Source: Pseudomonadota bacterium
GTDB lineage: Bacteria; Myxococcota_A; Polyangia; Polyangiales; JAFGIB01
Direction of reading: 5' to 3'
Assembly: GCA_017881185.1 (NCBI GenBank)
Contig: JADGRE010000024.1
Span: 1 to 41,576 of the forward strand
DNA length: 41,576 bases
The notes under the pieces were generated by a model. The model did no database searches and was not told the origin of the DNA. It saw only the letters and a list, made by a program, of their open reading frames with translations. Every line of letters starts with the position of its first letter. Positions within the stretch are counted from its first letter, which is position 1. Below, in pieces: positions 16,896 to 28,013 of the stretch. The position numbers and the translations under genes are program-made.

Positions 16896-19127
16896 ATGAG
16901 CGAGGTCGTCGCGCAGGGTAGCTTCAAGCTCGGTCTGCCGTTCGGCTCGGTGGGCGCGGCGCTGCTGATGGCGGCGTTGCTCGTGGTGGTCGTGCTCGGC
17001 GTGCGCGAGCACCGCACGCTGGCGGAGCCGCGCAGACGCTGGCTGCTGCATGGGCTGCGCGTGCTCACGGCGCTCGCCGCGGCGGTGTTGATGCTGCAAC
17101 CGCAGTGGCTCGGGCAGAGCGTGGAGCAGGTGCAAGGACGCGTTGCTGTGTTGCTCGATACCTCGCGCAGCATGAGCGTGCGCGCAGGCGACAGCTCGCG
17201 GCTCGATCAGGCGGCGCAACGTCTGGGCACGCTGCTCGATGCCGCGACCGACAAGCCTAGCCTGTACGCGTTTGGCGAAGGGCTCACGCCGTTGCCGCGT
17301 GGCGCTCTCAACCAAGCGCAGTGGTCGCTCAGTGACGACACGCGCATCGAGCACGCGCTGCGCGGTCTGGCACACGGGCAGGACACGGGCCTCGGCGCCG
17401 TGCTGCTGGTCACGGATGGCGCCGATCGAACGCCCGGCTTCTCCGCCAAGGCGCTGGAAGCGCTGGGCGTGCGCGTGCACACCGTGCTTGCCGCCGATAC
17501 CGCTGGCTTGTCGGACGTGGCCATCGCGTCGATTCACGCCGACTCAGTGGCCTTTGTGCACCAGCCCGCGCAGGTCGAGGTGACGCTGCGCGCGCCGCCC
17601 TCGCACGCGAGTCCGATCGTCGTGACGCTCCGCAACGGCAGCGAAGTGGTGCGCGAAGTGAGCGCGGAGCTGAGCGCCGATGGTACAGCCACGGTCACCC
17701 TACCGTTCACGCCGACGCGCCTCGGCCGTGCCGCGTACACGCTGAGCATCCCGACCGACGATACCGATGCCGTGCCCGCCAACAACGAACGCGCGTTCCT
17801 CGTGCGTGTGGTGCGCGAGCGCTTGCGCGTGCTCTTGGTGTGTGGACAGCCCTCGTGGGATGCGCGCTTCCTGCGCGGCTTTCTCAAGGGCAACCCGGCG
17901 ATCGATCTGATCACCTTCTTCATCTTGAGAACGCAGAACGACAACAGCATGGCGCCGCCCGAGGAGCTGTCGCTGATTCCGTTCCCCACCGAAGAGTTGT
18001 TCGAGCAGCACCTGTCGAGCTTCGATCTGGTGATCTTCCAGAACTTCGACTTCGGTCCGTACCAGATGGCGCAGTACCTGCCGCGTATTCACGACTACGT
18101 GGTGAACGGCGGCTCGTTCGCCATGCTCGGTGGGGACCGCAGCTTTGGTGCAGGCGGCTACGTGGGCACACCGCTGTCGGCGGTTCTGCCGGTGCGTCTG
18201 TTGGCCGGCGATCATTCCGTCGACACGGCGGAGTTCTCGCCGCAAGTGGTGGATGAGGCCGCGCACCATCCGGTGGTCGAGCTCTTGCCGCGCGACGCCG
18301 ACAACCGAGCCGCCTGGCACGAAGCGGCCACTCTGCTGGGCAGCAATCGCGTGCTCGGTCTGCAGAACGAGGCGCAGAGCTTGCTGGTGCATCCGAGCTT
18401 GCTGGACGACGCCGGCCAACCCATGCCGGTGCTGGCCGTGGGCAGTGCGGGTCGCGGCCGCAGCCTGGCGCTCACCACCGACAGCGCCTACCGCTGGAGC
18501 ATCACCAGTGCCGGCAAGAGCGGCGATGCCTCGGTGTACGAACGCTTCTGGGATCGCGCGCTGCGCTGGTTGTCCCGCGACCCACTCCTCGACCCGGCGC
18601 AGCTGACGACCGATCGCGAGCAATACGGGCCGGGCGTGAAGGTCCGCGCGCATGCCTGGCTGCGCGACCAGCGCTATCGTGCGATTGCCTCTAGCGTGCT
18701 GCGGCTGTCGCTGCGCGACGCCCATGGCCGCAGCCTACAAGATGTGCCGCTCGAGACCGATGCGGAAGGCAAGGCCGAAGCGAGCGTGCTCGCGCCGACG
18801 GAGCCGGGGGCCTACGAGCTGGCAGTCTCGCGCGAAGGCGACAACAACCTGCTCGCCACGGAGTCCCTGCTGGTCGAAGTCGGTGGCGACGAGCTCGCCG
18901 ACCCGCGTGCGCATCCGGAGCTGCTTCGCGCCATCGCGCACGCGACCGGTGGCAACTACTACGATCAGCTCTCCGACTTGCCCGCGCTCGACGCGCTGCC
19001 GCGCACGCGCACCCGCGTGTTGGCCGTGACCGCGCGCGCGCCGTTCGCGAGCCCGTGGTACTTCATGTTGGTCGCGGCGTTGTTCGGTGGCGAGTGGTGG
19101 TTACGCCGGCGCTTCGGGCTGCGCTGA
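16896..19127 (+). CDS. Membrane protein with VWA and glutamine-amidotransferase-like domains
   Basis: 743 residues. Two N-terminal membrane helices (about 17-37 and 50-70) lead into a von Willebrand A domain with the metal-site motif DTSRS (in AVLLDTSRSM) and the strand LLVTDGADR. A beta-rich segment follows (about 205-300), then a class I GATase-like domain of the DUF1355 type: LRVLLVCGQPSWDARFLRGF, SSFDLVIFQNFDFGPYQM, VVNGGSFAMLGGDRSFGAGG. No catalytic Cys-His-Glu triad is evident, so it is probably non-enzymatic. A C-terminal region carries LYEL-type beta strands and a last hydrophobic segment (FASPWYFMLVAALFGGEWWL). It overlaps in role with BatA/BatB-type proteins and forms a pair with the DUF4159 gene 4 nt upstream. 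Confidence 0.87.
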   Translation: MSEVVAQGSFKLGLPFGSVGAALLMAALLVVVVLGVREHRTLAEPRRRWLLHGLRVLTALAAAVLMLQPQWLGQSVEQVQGRVAVLLDTSRSMSVRAGDSSRLDQAAQRLGTLLDAATDKPSLYAFGEGLTPLPRGALNQAQWSLSDDTRIEHALRGLAHGQDTGLGAVLLVTDGADRTPGFSAKALEALGVRVHTVLAADTAGLSDVAIASIHADSVAFVHQPAQVEVTLRAPPSHASPIVVTLRNGSEVVREVSAELSADGTATVTLPFTPTRLGRAAYTLSIPTDDTDAVPANNERAFLVRVVRERLRVLLVCGQPSWDARFLRGFLKGNPAIDLITFFILRTQNDNSMAPPEELSLIPFPTEELFEQHLSSFDLVIFQNFDFGPYQMAQYLPRIHDYVVNGGSFAMLGGDRSFGAGGYVGTPLSAVLPVRLLAGDHSVDTAEFSPQVVDEAAHHPVVELLPRDADNRAAWHEAATLLGSNRVLGLQNEAQSLLVHPSLLDDAGQPMPVLAVGSAGRGRSLALTTDSAYRWSITSAGKSGDASVYERFWDRALRWLSRDPLLDPAQLTTDREQYGPGVKVRAHAWLRDQRYRAIASSVLRLSLRDAHGRSLQDVPLETDAEGKAEASVLAPTEPGAYELAVSREGDNNLLATESLLVEVGGDELADPRAHPELLRAIAHATGGNYYDQLSDLPALDALPRTRTRVLAVTARAPFASPWYFMLVAALFGGEWWLRRRFGLR

Positions 19128-19144
19128 GCGCGCAGTGCCGCGGT

Positions 19145-19897
19145 TCAGGGCGTGCCCGCCGGGCAGACGTCGTTGAACCCACGCCGCAGCTTGACGTTGA
19201 TCCAACCGTTGACGGTCTGCAGTGGCAGGTGGCCGACGCAGTCGGTGAGGCTGAGCAGCACGCGCGCCTTGAACGCTGCGCCGGCGTGGCGGATGTCGAC
19301 AGCGTCGGGGAGCACGACCTGGCCGGTGGCGCCAGCGCAGTTGCCCCACACACCGCTCGGCACCTGGCGCTTGCCGCGCACATACGTGACCTTGATGCCG
19401 CGCGAGTCGGGCCGCGCGTAGATGTTGTTCTGGCCCTGACCGAGCAGCTTGTCGTTGAGGGCCTTCGCAGAGAAGTCCAGCTCGAGCTCGTGGCCGTCGC
19501 CGTCGGGGCACAGCCCGCTCGAGAGCTTGATCACCAGAGCGGGGTCGCCTTTGCAGGAACCCGACCACGAGGTCACCGCGCGTGTGACGACGAGGTCGCT
19601 CGGCGTCGTGATGCCTGAGCCTTTGTCGGTGGGCTTGAGGTCGGTGCTGTTGTAGCTGCCTGGGTCGACCTTGAAGCATTCGCCCAGCACTGGACCCACG
19701 CCGCCGTCGTCGCTGTTGCCCGCGTTGCCGCCCGCATCGATGCCGGTGGTGCCGCCAGCGTCGTCCGAGTTGCCGGTGGCTGCGTCGTCGCTGCCGCCGG
19801 TTACGGTCGTGGTGGTGGAGGTCGACTTCTTGCTGCACGCGCCCATGCAAACCGCGCACAGCGCACCAAGCAGGCACAAGCTTGAGAGTCGGAGCAT
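19145..19897 (-). CDS. Asp/Ser/Gly-rich lipoprotein of unknown function
   Basis: 250 residues. Signal sequence with lipobox M18-G-A-C21, then SKK and a Thr/Ser/Asp/Gly-rich low-complexity spacer to about residue 68 (STSTTTTVTGG..., repeated NSDDAGG-type units) typical of myxobacterial surface lipoproteins. The globular part contains cysteine pairs (ECFKVDPG, SGSCKGDP, GLCPDGDG, NCAGATG, DCVGHLP, DVCPAG), probably disulfide bonded. No recognised domain. The gene is single, convergent with the VWA gene (17 nt) and divergent from uvrA (69 nt). Confidence 0.8.
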   Translation of the reverse strand: MLRLSSLCLLGALCAVCMGACSKKSTSTTTTVTGGSDDAATGNSDDAGGTTGIDAGGNAGNSDDGGVGPVLGECFKVDPGSYNSTDLKPTDKGSGITTPSDLVVTRAVTSWSGSCKGDPALVIKLSSGLCPDGDGHELELDFSAKALNDKLLGQGQNNIYARPDSRGIKVTYVRGKRQVPSGVWGNCAGATGQVVLPDAVDIRHAGAAFKARVLLSLTDCVGHLPLQTVNGWINVKLRRGFNDVCPAGTP

Positions 19898-19904
19898 GGC
19901 GCCG

Positions 19905-19935
19905 AGTATAACGCACTCTGCAGGGGGCTTCCCAA
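19905..19935 (-). promoter_or_regulatory. Possible promoter of the 19897 lipoprotein gene
   Basis: TATACT (19910-19905 on the minus strand) is a strong -10 match and ends 7 nt before the ATG, implying a leaderless transcript. The best -35-like element is TTGGGA with a long 19-nt spacer. Confidence 0.4.
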
Positions 19936-19966
19936 TGCCAGGATTTGGCGTAAGAACAGCGACGCC

Positions 19967-22900
19967 ATGCGTGCACTACGCCTACGGGGAGCTCGGACCA
20001 ACAACCTCAAGGGCATCGATCTCGACATCGAGCCCGGCACGTTCATGGTGGTCACCGGGCCGTCTGGGGCGGGTAAGTCGTCGCTGGCGTTCGGAACGCT
20101 CTATGCCGAAGGTCAGCGGCGCTATGTAGAGAGCTTCAGCGCCTACGCTCGGCAGTTCCTCGAGCGCCTGGCGCGACCGCCGGTCGACAGCCTGGAGCCC
20201 GTGCCGGCCGCAATCGGTGTGGACCGGCGTGCCAGCGTCAAGACGAGTCGCTCCACCGTAGCCACGCTGACCGAGCTGAGTGACTACGCCAAGCAACTCT
20301 GGGCGCACGCCGCGACGCTGCGTTGCACCCGCTGTGGCGCGGACGTGCACGCCCACACGCCGCAGAGCGCGGCCGAGGCGGTGCTGTCGAGCTTGCCGGG
20401 CGAGCGCGTCGTCGTCACCTATCCGGTGCCGGTGGCAGACGCCGCGCACTTCCTCGACGTGCGCGAGTCCCTGGTGCGCGACGGCTACCATCGCCTGTGG
20501 CGCAACAGCGAGGTCCAAGAGCTCGACCAGATCCGTCCGAGTGACATCTTGGGCACCAGCGCGGGCGATGCGCCGGTGGCGAAGTCCGCGAAGGCACGCA
20601 AGCGCAAGCCAGAGCCCGCCGCCGTAGCTGCTGCGCCAACCTTCGTGCAGGTCGTGACGGATCGCGCCCGCGCTGCCAGCGAAGACAAGCCGCGCCTGGT
20701 CGAGGCGCTGGAGGCTGCGTTCGAGCGCGGGCTGGGCGAAGCGTGCGTGGCGACGCCTGCCGGGCAAACGTTGCGCTTCTCGCGCGGCTTGCGCTGCGAC
20801 GAGTGCGGCGCGCAGTACCGCAGGCCCACGCCAGGCCTGTTCTCCTACAACAGTCCGATAGGCGCCTGCGACGCCTGTCGCGGCTTCGGGCGCGTGATCG
20901 ACGTCGATTGGGACAAGGTCTTTCCCGATCACCGCAAGACCCTGGCGGACGGCGCCATCAAGCCGTGGTCGGGCAAGGCGACCCAGTGGGAGCGCCGCTT
21001 GCTCACCCGCTACTGCGCGCGCGCGGGTGTGCCCATGAACATCCCCTACGAGCAGCTGACGGCGGCGCAGCGCCGCGGCCTCGTCGAGGGCGACGGCGGC
21101 GGCTGGCAGAAGGGCTACCCGGGCTTGCAGCGCTGGTTCAAGTGGCTCGAGTCGCGCGCCTACAAGATGCACGTGCGTGTGCTCTTGTCGCGCTACCGCA
21201 AGTACGTCGAGTGCACGGCCTGTCACGGCACCCGTTTCAAGCCGGAAGTGCTGGCGTACCGAGTGGCCGATCGCACGCTGCCGGAGTTCTACGGCTGTAG
21301 CGTGAACGAAGCTGGGGAGATCGTTGCGCAGCTGTTGGCGGCGGCGCCGAGCGACCCGAGCTACCAGCAAGCGTTGCGCGAGACGCTGGCTCGCCTCCAG
21401 ACCCTCGACGCCGTAGGGCTCGGTTATCTCACGCTGGATCGCAGCGCACGCACGCTCTCGGGCGGCGAGCTGCAGCGCGTCTCGCTGACGAGCGCTCTGG
21501 GCGCTTCGCTCACGGGCACGCTCTTCGTGCTCGACGAGCCCACCGTGGGGCTGCACCCGGCGGACGTCGCGCGCCTTCTGCCCGTGGTGCGGCAGCTCGC
21601 CGAGCGCGACAACATCGTCGTCGTGGTCGAGAGCGACGACGCCTTCGTGCGCGCAGCCGACCGCGTCGTGGAGTTGGGGCCAGCAGCGGGCGAGCTGGGC
21701 GGGCAAATCGTATTCGACGGCACTGCGAGTCAGCTGCAACTGGCGAACACGGCCACGGCGCAAGCGCTGCGCGAAGGCAAAGTTGCGACACGCGCGGCGC
21801 GCAAGCCAGGCAAGACGCTGCGCCTGTGCGGCGCCACCGGCAACAACCTGCAGGGCGTGGAGCTCGAGCTGCCGATTGCAGGCCTCAGCTGCGTCACGGG
21901 CGTGAGTGGCTCGGGCAAGAGCAGCCTCGTGCTCGACACCTTGGTGCCGGCGGTCGCGCAGGCGCTGGGCGATGCGAGCATGCCAGCGCTGCCGTTCACC
22001 AGCTTGCATGGCATCGAGGCCATCAAGTCGCTGGTGTTCGTCGATCAGTCACCGCTCGGGCGCACCTCGCGCGGCAACCCGGCCACCTACCTCGGCGCGT
22101 GGGACGTGGTGCGCAAGCACTTTGCCAAGGCGAAGTTGTCAGTAGAGCGCGGCTATACCGCGGGGCGCTTCTCCTTCAACGTGGCCGGTGGCCGCTGCGA
22201 AGCGTGCAAAGGCGAGGGCGCCGAGACCGTGGAGATGCAGTTCCTCTCCGACGTGACCTTCTCGTGCCCGCAGTGCGGCGGCAAACGTTTCACTGGGCCC
22301 GTGCTCGACGTGCTTGTGGCAGGTAAGAGCGTCGCCGGCGTGCTCGAGCTGAGCGCACGCGAGGCGCGCACTGTGTTCGCGGGCTATCCCGACATCTGCG
22401 CGCGGCTCGATCCGCTCATCGACGTGGGTGCCGGCTATCTGCGCCTGGGCCAGTCGCTCAACACTCTGAGCGGCGGCGAAGCCCAGCGCCTCAAGCTCGC
22501 AGCGGCGTTGGCCGACGCCACCAGTGACGCGCTGATCGTGCTCGATGAGCCCACGGCCGGTCTGCATGCGCAGGACATCGTGCCGCTCTTGCACACGCTG
22601 CGCACGCTCTGCGAGCGCGGCAATACGGTGGTCGTGGTCGAACACGACATGCGCCTCGCAGCCGCTGCGGATCACGTGGTGGATCTGGGCCCCGGTGCCG
22701 GCGCTGCCGGTGGGTCGCTCGTAGTCGCGGGCACGCCTGCACAGGTTGCCAGCCACAAGGCCTCTCGCACCGCGCCGTTCTTGCGTGCCGCACTTTCTGG
22801 CCAAGCGCCGCCGCACGTCGCACCGGTTGCCGCCGCCACGAGCGACCTGTCCATCGGTCCAGACGTGATCGCGATCCGCGGTGCGCGCGAGCACAATTTG

Positions 22901-25381
22901 AAGAACGTCGACGTCGACATTCCGCGCGAGCGCTTGGTGGTGGTCACCGGGCCGAGCGGCAGCGGCAAGAGCACGCTCGCGTTCGATGTGGTGTTCGCCG
23001 AGTCCCAGCGGCGCTACCTCGAGACCCTGTCGCCGTACGTTCGGCAGTATCTCAAGCAGCTGCCGCGGCCTGCGGTCGATCGCGTAGTGGGCACGCCGCC
23101 GGGTGTGTCGCTCGAGCAGCGCTCCACCGGCGGTGCCAAGAATTCCACGGTCGCTACCGTCACCGAGGTCGCTCACTACCTGCGCCTCTTGTTTGCGCGA
23201 GCAGGCGTGCTGCACTGCCCGAAGTGTGCCGTCGCGATCGCACCGCGCGCACCCGCCGAGCTGGCGCAGCTCGCGCGCGAGCGCTTTGCCCGCGCCGAAG
23301 TCTCGGTGTTCGCACCCGTGGTGCGCAGTCGCAAGGGCGCGCACAAAGACATCCTCGCGCGTGCCCGTCGCGACGGCTACGCCAACGCGCGCATCGACGG
23401 CAAGCTGCAAGCCATCGAGCCGCGCATGTCGCTCTCGCGTTTCCAGGAACACGATGTCGAGGTGTTGATCGGCACCGAGCGCGGCACCAGCGCTGCACTC
23501 TCGGAGCTGGTGATTCGTGCGCTCGCAGTCGGTGACGGTGCCGTGTTGCTCATCTCGGGCAAGGAGCAGCTGCCGCTGTCCACGCGCCGCGCGTGTCCGA
23601 CTTGCGGCACGGGTTATCCCGAGCTCGACCCACGCTTCTTCTCGTTCAACACGCAGCAGGGCGCTTGCTCGCGTTGCGAGGGCCACGGCTACCTGGAGGT
23701 CGAACGCCGCGGCCGCGAGCCCGAACGCAGCGTGTGCCCGCAGTGCAACGGCCAGCGCTTGGCCGGTCTGGCGCTGCACACCACCGTCGACGGCGCGCAC
23801 ATCGCCCAATACCTGGAGCTCAGCGTCGAGCAAGCCATGGAGCGCTTGGCACGTGTGCAGCTGCGTGGCCGCGATGCGCTGGTCGGTGCGCTGCCGCTGC
23901 GAGAAGCCCGTTCGCGCCTCGAGTTCCTGCAGCGCGTCGGGCTGACATACCTTACGCTCGATCGCCCCGCCTGGTCGCTCAGCGGCGGCGAGCTGCAGCG
24001 CGTGCGCTTGGCAGCCCAGCTCGGCTCGGGTCTCACGGGTCTCTTGTACGTGCTCGACGAGCCGACCATCGGCTTGCATCCGCGTGACACCGACCGCTTG
24101 CTGTCTGCGCTGCGCGAGCTCACCGCCAAGGGCTGCTCGGTGCTGCTGGTCGAACACGATGCCGAGACCATTCGTGCAGCAGAGCACGTCATCGACGTGG
24201 GTCCTGGCGGTGGTCACGAAGGTGGCCGCATCTTGGCGCAAGGCACGCCCAAGGAGCTGGCCCACAATCCCGACTCGTTCACCTTCGCATCGCTCGCGCG
24301 TCCACTCGCTGCGCCGTCCACTCGCCGGCCGGTGAACCGCAAGCGCGGCGTCACGCTCACGGGTGCGCGCGAGCACAACCTGAAGGACGTGGAGCTGTGG
24401 GTGCCGGTAGGCTGCTTTACTGCGGTCACAGGCGTCTCGGGCTCCGGTAAGAGCACGCTGGTGCGCCAGGTGCTGTTGCCTGCGCTGCGTGCCGCGCTCG
24501 ACATCGCAGGCGATCCACCGGGGGCGTTCCGTTCCTTGCGAGGCGCCGACGCGTTCCGTCGCGCGGTCGAGATCGATCAAACGCCCATCGGTCGCACGCC
24601 ACGCTCGGTACCTGCAACCTACGTCGGCATCTGGGACGAGATCCGCAAGCTCTACGCCGGCACCATCGAAGCACGCGCACGCGGCTACGACGCTTCGCGC
24701 TTCTCGTTCAACGTCGCCAAGGGCCGCTGCTCGGTCTGCGATGGGCAGGGCGCGACCAGCTTCGAGATGTCGTTCTTGCCCGAAGCGCTGGTGACTTGCG
24801 AAGGCTGCGACGGACGGCGCTTCGACCCCGAGACGCTGTCGATCCTCGTGCACGGCGTCAGCGCCGGCGACTTGCTGGATCGCGATGTGGCCGAGGTGGC
24901 TCAGCTCTTGGCCGCAGTGCCCAAGGTGCAGCGCCCGCTCGACCTGCTCGTGCGCCTGGGACTCGGCTACCTCAAGCTCGGTCAACCGTCGAACACGCTC
25001 AGCGGCGGCGAGGCCCAGCGCCTGAAGTTGGTCTCGGAGCTTGCAGCCAGCGGCGGCGGACCGACGCTCTACGTGATGGACGAACCCACCACCGGCCTGC
25101 ACCGCGAAGACGTGCGTCGCCTGCTCACGGTGATGCAGCAGCTGGTCGACCGCGGCGACACGGTCGTGGTCATCGAGCACCACCCCGACGTCATCATTGC
25201 TGCCGACTGGGTGGTCGACCTCGGCCCTGAAGGCGGCGCCGCTGGCGGCAGCATCGTGGCGCAAGGCACACCGGAAGACATCATGCGCGAGCCCCGCAGC
25301 CACACCGGCAACATCCTGCAGCGCGAGCTCGGCCGCAAACCCACAGCGCGCAAAGCTCGCAGCCCACAAGTGCGCGCGTGA
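19967..25381 (+). CDS. uvrA: Tandem double-length UvrA (four ABC ATPase domains)
   Basis: 1804 residues, about twice a normal UvrA (~940). UvrA recognises helix-distorting DNA damage and loads UvrB in nucleotide excision repair. Two UvrA units are fused: residues 1-~945 and ~965-1804. All four ATPase sites look intact: Walker A lysines K37, K651, K1001 and K1495; LSGGE signatures at 497, 834, 1338 and 1678; Walker B DE at 523, 860, 1364 and 1705. Zinc modules: C277/C280/C301/C304 and C744/C747/C767/C770 in unit 1; C1210/C1213/C1234/C1237 and C1588/C1591/C1611/C1614 in unit 2. Unit 1 keeps an insertion-domain region (~316-415). In unit 2 only ~20 residues separate CSRCEGHG from CPQCNGQRL, so that insertion is missing. 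UvrA normally works as a dimer, so this may be a covalent, asymmetric dimer. A separate ordinary uvrA elsewhere in the genome is possible. Confidence 0.95.
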   Translation: MRALRLRGARTNNLKGIDLDIEPGTFMVVTGPSGAGKSSLAFGTLYAEGQRRYVESFSAYARQFLERLARPPVDSLEPVPAAIGVDRRASVKTSRSTVATLTELSDYAKQLWAHAATLRCTRCGADVHAHTPQSAAEAVLSSLPGERVVVTYPVPVADAAHFLDVRESLVRDGYHRLWRNSEVQELDQIRPSDILGTSAGDAPVAKSAKARKRKPEPAAVAAAPTFVQVVTDRARAASEDKPRLVEALEAAFERGLGEACVATPAGQTLRFSRGLRCDECGAQYRRPTPGLFSYNSPIGACDACRGFGRVIDVDWDKVFPDHRKTLADGAIKPWSGKATQWERRLLTRYCARAGVPMNIPYEQLTAAQRRGLVEGDGGGWQKGYPGLQRWFKWLESRAYKMHVRVLLSRYRKYVECTACHGTRFKPEVLAYRVADRTLPEFYGCSVNEAGEIVAQLLAAAPSDPSYQQALRETLARLQTLDAVGLGYLTLDRSARTLSGGELQRVSLTSALGASLTGTLFVLDEPTVGLHPADVARLLPVVRQLAERDNIVVVVESDDAFVRAADRVVELGPAAGELGGQIVFDGTASQLQLANTATAQALREGKVATRAARKPGKTLRLCGATGNNLQGVELELPIAGLSCVTGVSGSGKSSLVLDTLVPAVAQALGDASMPALPFTSLHGIEAIKSLVFVDQSPLGRTSRGNPATYLGAWDVVRKHFAKAKLSVERGYTAGRFSFNVAGGRCEACKGEGAETVEMQFLSDVTFSCPQCGGKRFTGPVLDVLVAGKSVAGVLELSAREARTVFAGYPDICARLDPLIDVGAGYLRLGQSLNTLSGGEAQRLKLAAALADATSDALIVLDEPTAGLHAQDIVPLLHTLRTLCERGNTVVVVEHDMRLAAAADHVVDLGPGAGAAGGSLVVAGTPAQVASHKASRTAPFLRAALSGQAPPHVAPVAAATSDLSIGPDVIAIRGAREHNLKNVDVDIPRERLVVVTGPSGSGKSTLAFDVVFAESQRRYLETLSPYVRQYLKQLPRPAVDRVVGTPPGVSLEQRSTGGAKNSTVATVTEVAHYLRLLFARAGVLHCPKCAVAIAPRAPAELAQLARERFARAEVSVFAPVVRSRKGAHKDILARARRDGYANARIDGKLQAIEPRMSLSRFQEHDVEVLIGTERGTSAALSELVIRALAVGDGAVLLISGKEQLPLSTRRACPTCGTGYPELDPRFFSFNTQQGACSRCEGHGYLEVERRGREPERSVCPQCNGQRLAGLALHTTVDGAHIAQYLELSVEQAMERLARVQLRGRDALVGALPLREARSRLEFLQRVGLTYLTLDRPAWSLSGGELQRVRLAAQLGSGLTGLLYVLDEPTIGLHPRDTDRLLSALRELTAKGCSVLLVEHDAETIRAAEHVIDVGPGGGHEGGRILAQGTPKELAHNPDSFTFASLARPLAAPSTRRPVNRKRGVTLTGAREHNLKDVELWVPVGCFTAVTGVSGSGKSTLVRQVLLPALRAALDIAGDPPGAFRSLRGADAFRRAVEIDQTPIGRTPRSVPATYVGIWDEIRKLYAGTIEARARGYDASRFSFNVAKGRCSVCDGQGATSFEMSFLPEALVTCEGCDGRRFDPETLSILVHGVSAGDLLDRDVAEVAQLLAAVPKVQRPLDLLVRLGLGYLKLGQPSNTLSGGEAQRLKLVSELAASGGGPTLYVMDEPTTGLHREDVRRLLTVMQQLVDRGDTVVVIEHHPDVIIAADWVVDLGPEGGAAGGSIVAQGTPEDIMREPRSHTGNILQRELGRKPTARKARSPQVRA

Positions 25382-25430
25382 ATCGGCGGTGACGGTTGGG
25401 CTGCGCGGCGAGCCGCTCGCGGTCCAGGCG

Positions 25431-26570
25431 CTACTGCTTCATCTGGTCGGTGAAGCGCTTGAACAGATAGCGCGCGTCGTGCGGGCCCGCGCTGGCTTCC
25501 GGGTGGTACTGCACGCTGAATGCACCCGACTCGGTGTGCCGGATGCCTTCGCAGGTTCCGTCGTTCAAGTGCAGGTGGGTCAGCTCGCACTTGCCCTCGA
25601 GCGAGTCCACGTCCACGCAGAAGCCGTGGTTCTGTGAGGTGATCTCGATGCGTCCGGTCGCCAGGTCTTTGACGGGTTGGTTGAGCCCGCGATGCCCGAA
25701 CTTCAGCTTGTAGGTCGAGCCACCGAGCGCCAGACACAGGATCTGATGCCCGAGGCAGATGCCGAACAGCGGGCGCTTTCCCACCAGCTCGCGCACGGTA
25801 CGCACGCCATGCGCGACCGCTGCCGGGTCGCCGGGGCCGTTCGACAGGAACACGCCATCCGGCTTGTGCGCGAGCACCTCTTGGGCGCTCGTCGTGCTCG
25901 GCACCACCGTCACACGACAACCCGCGTCGACCAAGCAGCGCAAGATGTTCTGCTTCACGCCGAAGTCGATGGCCACCACGTGGAAGCGTGGCTCGCGCGC
26001 TTCGGCAACGCCGGGCAAGCGCCAGTTGCCCGCGCCCTGCGACCACTCGTAGGTCTGCTTCGTCGTGACGTTCGCCGTCAGATCGAGCCCCGTCATGGGC
26101 GGCGCCGACTTGGCGCGCTCGCGCAGCGTGGCGGTGTCTTCGGTGCCGATGGCCGCCATCTGCGCGCCGTGATCGCGCAGGTGTCGCGTCAGCGCGCGCG
26201 TGTCGATCCCGGCGATACCGACGATGCCGTTCTGCTTGAGGTAGTCATCGAGCGACGCGCGCGAGCGCCAGTTGCTCGACAAGCGCGACAGCTCGTGCAC
26301 CACGAAGCCTGCGACGTTCGGCTTACCTGCCTCGACGTCGTCCGGGTTCACGCCGGTGTTGCCCATCTGCGGCGCGGTCATGGTGACGATCTGTCCGCAG
26401 TACGAAGGGTCCGTCAGCACTTCCTGGTAGCCGGTCATGCCCGTGGTGAAGACCGCTTCGCCCACCGTGTGTCCGCTCGCGCCGATGGCGTGTCCGGGGA
26501 ACGCGGTTCCGTCTGCGAGCACGAGGTGCGCGCTAGCTGTTGAGCCGTGGGCTGTGCTGGCTGCGCTCAT
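25431..26570 (-). CDS. carA: Carbamoyl-phosphate synthase small (glutaminase) subunit
   Basis: 379 residues. CarA hydrolyses glutamine and passes ammonia to CarB to make carbamoyl phosphate for pyrimidines and arginine. N-terminal CarA domain: [44 protein letters not shown]. The class I amidotransferase domain has FLSNGPGDP, the nucleophile C272 in FGICLGHQ, and the H356/E358 pair in QYHPEAS. Length is standard. Its ATG overlaps the pyrC stop (ATGA), so the two are translationally coupled. carB is not downstream; uvrA ends convergently 49 nt away, so the large subunit must be elsewhere. Confidence 0.95.
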   Translation of the reverse strand: MSAASTAHGSTASAHLVLADGTAFPGHAIGASGHTVGEAVFTTGMTGYQEVLTDPSYCGQIVTMTAPQMGNTGVNPDDVEAGKPNVAGFVVHELSRLSSNWRSRASLDDYLKQNGIVGIAGIDTRALTRHLRDHGAQMAAIGTEDTATLRERAKSAPPMTGLDLTANVTTKQTYEWSQGAGNWRLPGVAEAREPRFHVVAIDFGVKQNILRCLVDAGCRVTVVPSTTSAQEVLAHKPDGVFLSNGPGDPAAVAHGVRTVRELVGKRPLFGICLGHQILCLALGGSTYKLKFGHRGLNQPVKDLATGRIEITSQNHGFCVDVDSLEGKCELTHLHLNDGTCEGIRHTESGAFSVQYHPEASAGPHDARYLFKRFTDQMKQ

Positions 26571-27847
26571 GATTCGTACACAATCTGTCCGGCGACCATG
26601 GTTAGGATCGCCTTGCCGCGCACTTCCTTGTTGAGGAAGGGCGTGTTGCTGGAGCGGGAAGATAGCGAAGCCTGGCTGATCGTCCAGCGCCGCTCGGGGT
26701 CGATGACGGCCAGGTCGGCCACGGAACCTGCCTTGAGTGTGCCGCCTTCGAGCTTGCCCAGGCGCGCAGGCTTCGTGGACAGCGCTTCCACCAGCCGCAT
26801 GGGCGACAGCAGGCCATCGCGCACCAGATCGAGCAGCAGTGGCACCGCCGGCTCGAGGCCGATCATGCCCGGCGACGCCGCGGCGAACTCGCACTGCTTC
26901 TCCAGCGGCGAGTGCGGCGCGTGGTCGGTCGCAATGCAATCGATGGTGCCGTCACGCAGTGCCTCGCGCAGCGCGGCGATATCCTCCGGCTCGCGCAGCG
27001 GCGGATTCACTTTGCACGCGGTGTCGAAGCCGATCAGCGCATCGTGCGTCAGCAGCAAGTGGTGCGGCGTGACCTCGGCGCTCACTGCGAGCCCGCGCGA
27101 CTTGGCCTCGCGCAGCAAGCGCACGGCGCCCAGGCTCGACACGTGCGCGACGTGGTAGCGCGCACCCGTGAGCTCCGCGAGAATCAAATCGCGCGCGACG
27201 ATGACGTCCTCGGCCGCGCGCGGCCAGCCCTGCAAGCCCAGGCGCGTGGAGACGTGACCTTCGTGCATCTGCGCGCCGGCCGTGAGGTCGTGGTCTTCGC
27301 AGTGCTGCGAGAACAGCATGTCGAAGGTGCGCGCGTACTCCAGGGCGGCGCGCATCACCGCTGCGTTCATCAAGCACTTGCCGTCGTCGCTCACGCCGAT
27401 CGCGCCCGCGTCGCGCAGATCGGCCATCTCGGTGAGTTGCTCACCGGCCGAGCCGACCGTGGCCGCAGCGAACGGATACAGCCGAGGCCCTGCCGCCGCA
27501 CGGCCACGCGCCATCATCATCTCGGTGATGGCCCGCGTGTCATTGATGGGCTTGGTATTGGGCATGACGCACACGCCCGTGAAGCCACCCGCCGCTGCCG
27601 CACGCAGGCCGGAAGCGACGTCTTCCTTGTACTCGTAGCCGGGCTCGCGGAAGTGCGCGTGCAGATCTACGAACCCGGGGACGACCCAGCGCCCGGCGAC
27701 GTCGAGCACCCGGATCTTCTCGCCGCTGAGGCCGGCCGCGGCGTCGCGCCCAATGCGCGCGATGCGTCCAGCCTCGATGACGACGTCCGCCACCTCGTCC
27801 ATCGACGTGGACGGATCGATGACGCGTGCGCCTCGAAGGATCAACAT
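26567..27847 (-). CDS. pyrC: Dihydroorotase
   Basis: 426 residues, the length of the class I, PyrC-type amidohydrolase that cyclises carbamoyl aspartate to dihydroorotate in pyrimidine synthesis. Metal-site residues: H63 and H65 in [11 protein letters not shown]154 region in GVSDDGK, H182 in QHCED, H235 in HVAHVSS and D308 in [17 protein letters not shown] and NPPLRE are further family motifs. The first gene of a pyrC-carA pair with 4-nt overlap. pyrB, which commonly precedes this pair, is not upstream: the next 255 nt are non-coding. Confidence 0.95.
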   Translation of the reverse strand: MLILRGARVIDPSTSMDEVADVVIEAGRIARIGRDAAAGLSGEKIRVLDVAGRWVVPGFVDLHAHFREPGYEYKEDVASGLRAAAAGGFTGVCVMPNTKPINDTRAITEMMMARGRAAAGPRLYPFAAATVGSAGEQLTEMADLRDAGAIGVSDDGKCLMNAAVMRAALEYARTFDMLFSQHCEDHDLTAGAQMHEGHVSTRLGLQGWPRAAEDVIVARDLILAELTGARYHVAHVSSLGAVRLLREAKSRGLAVSAEVTPHHLLLTHDALIGFDTACKVNPPLREPEDIAALREALRDGTIDCIATDHAPHSPLEKQCEFAAASPGMIGLEPAVPLLLDLVRDGLLSPMRLVEALSTKPARLGKLEGGTLKAGSVADLAVIDPERRWTISQASLSSRSSNTPFLNKEVRGKAILTMVAGQIVYES

Positions 27848-27856
27848 ACCGACCGC

Positions 27857-27885
27857 CGACTACGTCACACCACTGGCACTGTCAA
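27857..27885 (-). promoter_or_regulatory. Possible pyrC-carA promoter
   Basis: A perfect TTGACA (27885-27880 on the minus strand), 17-nt spacer, and a weak TAGTCG. The predicted start is within a few nt of the pyrC ATG, leaving no room for an attenuator or a pyrimidine-sensing leader. Confidence 0.4.
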
Positions 27886-27999
27886 TGGGAGCGCCGGCTT
27901 TGCCTCGATCCGCGGCTTACGTCCTCGCTCGACTCGGTCATGCACACGAGTGCACTCCCTCGTCTCGCTGCGGGCGCGCTCGCGGGTCGAGGCAAATCC

Positions 28000-28013
28000 G
28001 ACGCTCCGGCGTC
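28000..28013 (-). terminator. Weak hairpin after the 28103-28360 gene
   Basis: GACGC-4 nt-GCGTC stem about 90 nt downstream of the stop codon, followed on the minus strand by GGATTTG. The stem is only 5 bp and the T-run is short, so termination is doubtful. Confidence 0.2.

Noticed and set aside
19982..22009. A 675-codon antisense frame over the first UvrA unit
   Set aside because: Same GC-driven shadow effect; no recognisable protein features.
22139..25369. A 1076-codon open frame antisense to uvrA
   Set aside because: It mirrors the uvrA coding frame in very GC-rich DNA and encodes a His/Arg/Ala-rich sequence with no family pattern. All UvrA motifs are on the plus strand.
25408..25420. 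GCGAG-CCG-CTCGC hairpin between uvrA and carA as a bidirectional terminator
   Set aside because: Stem of 5 bp with a 3-nt loop and no T-run on either strand.
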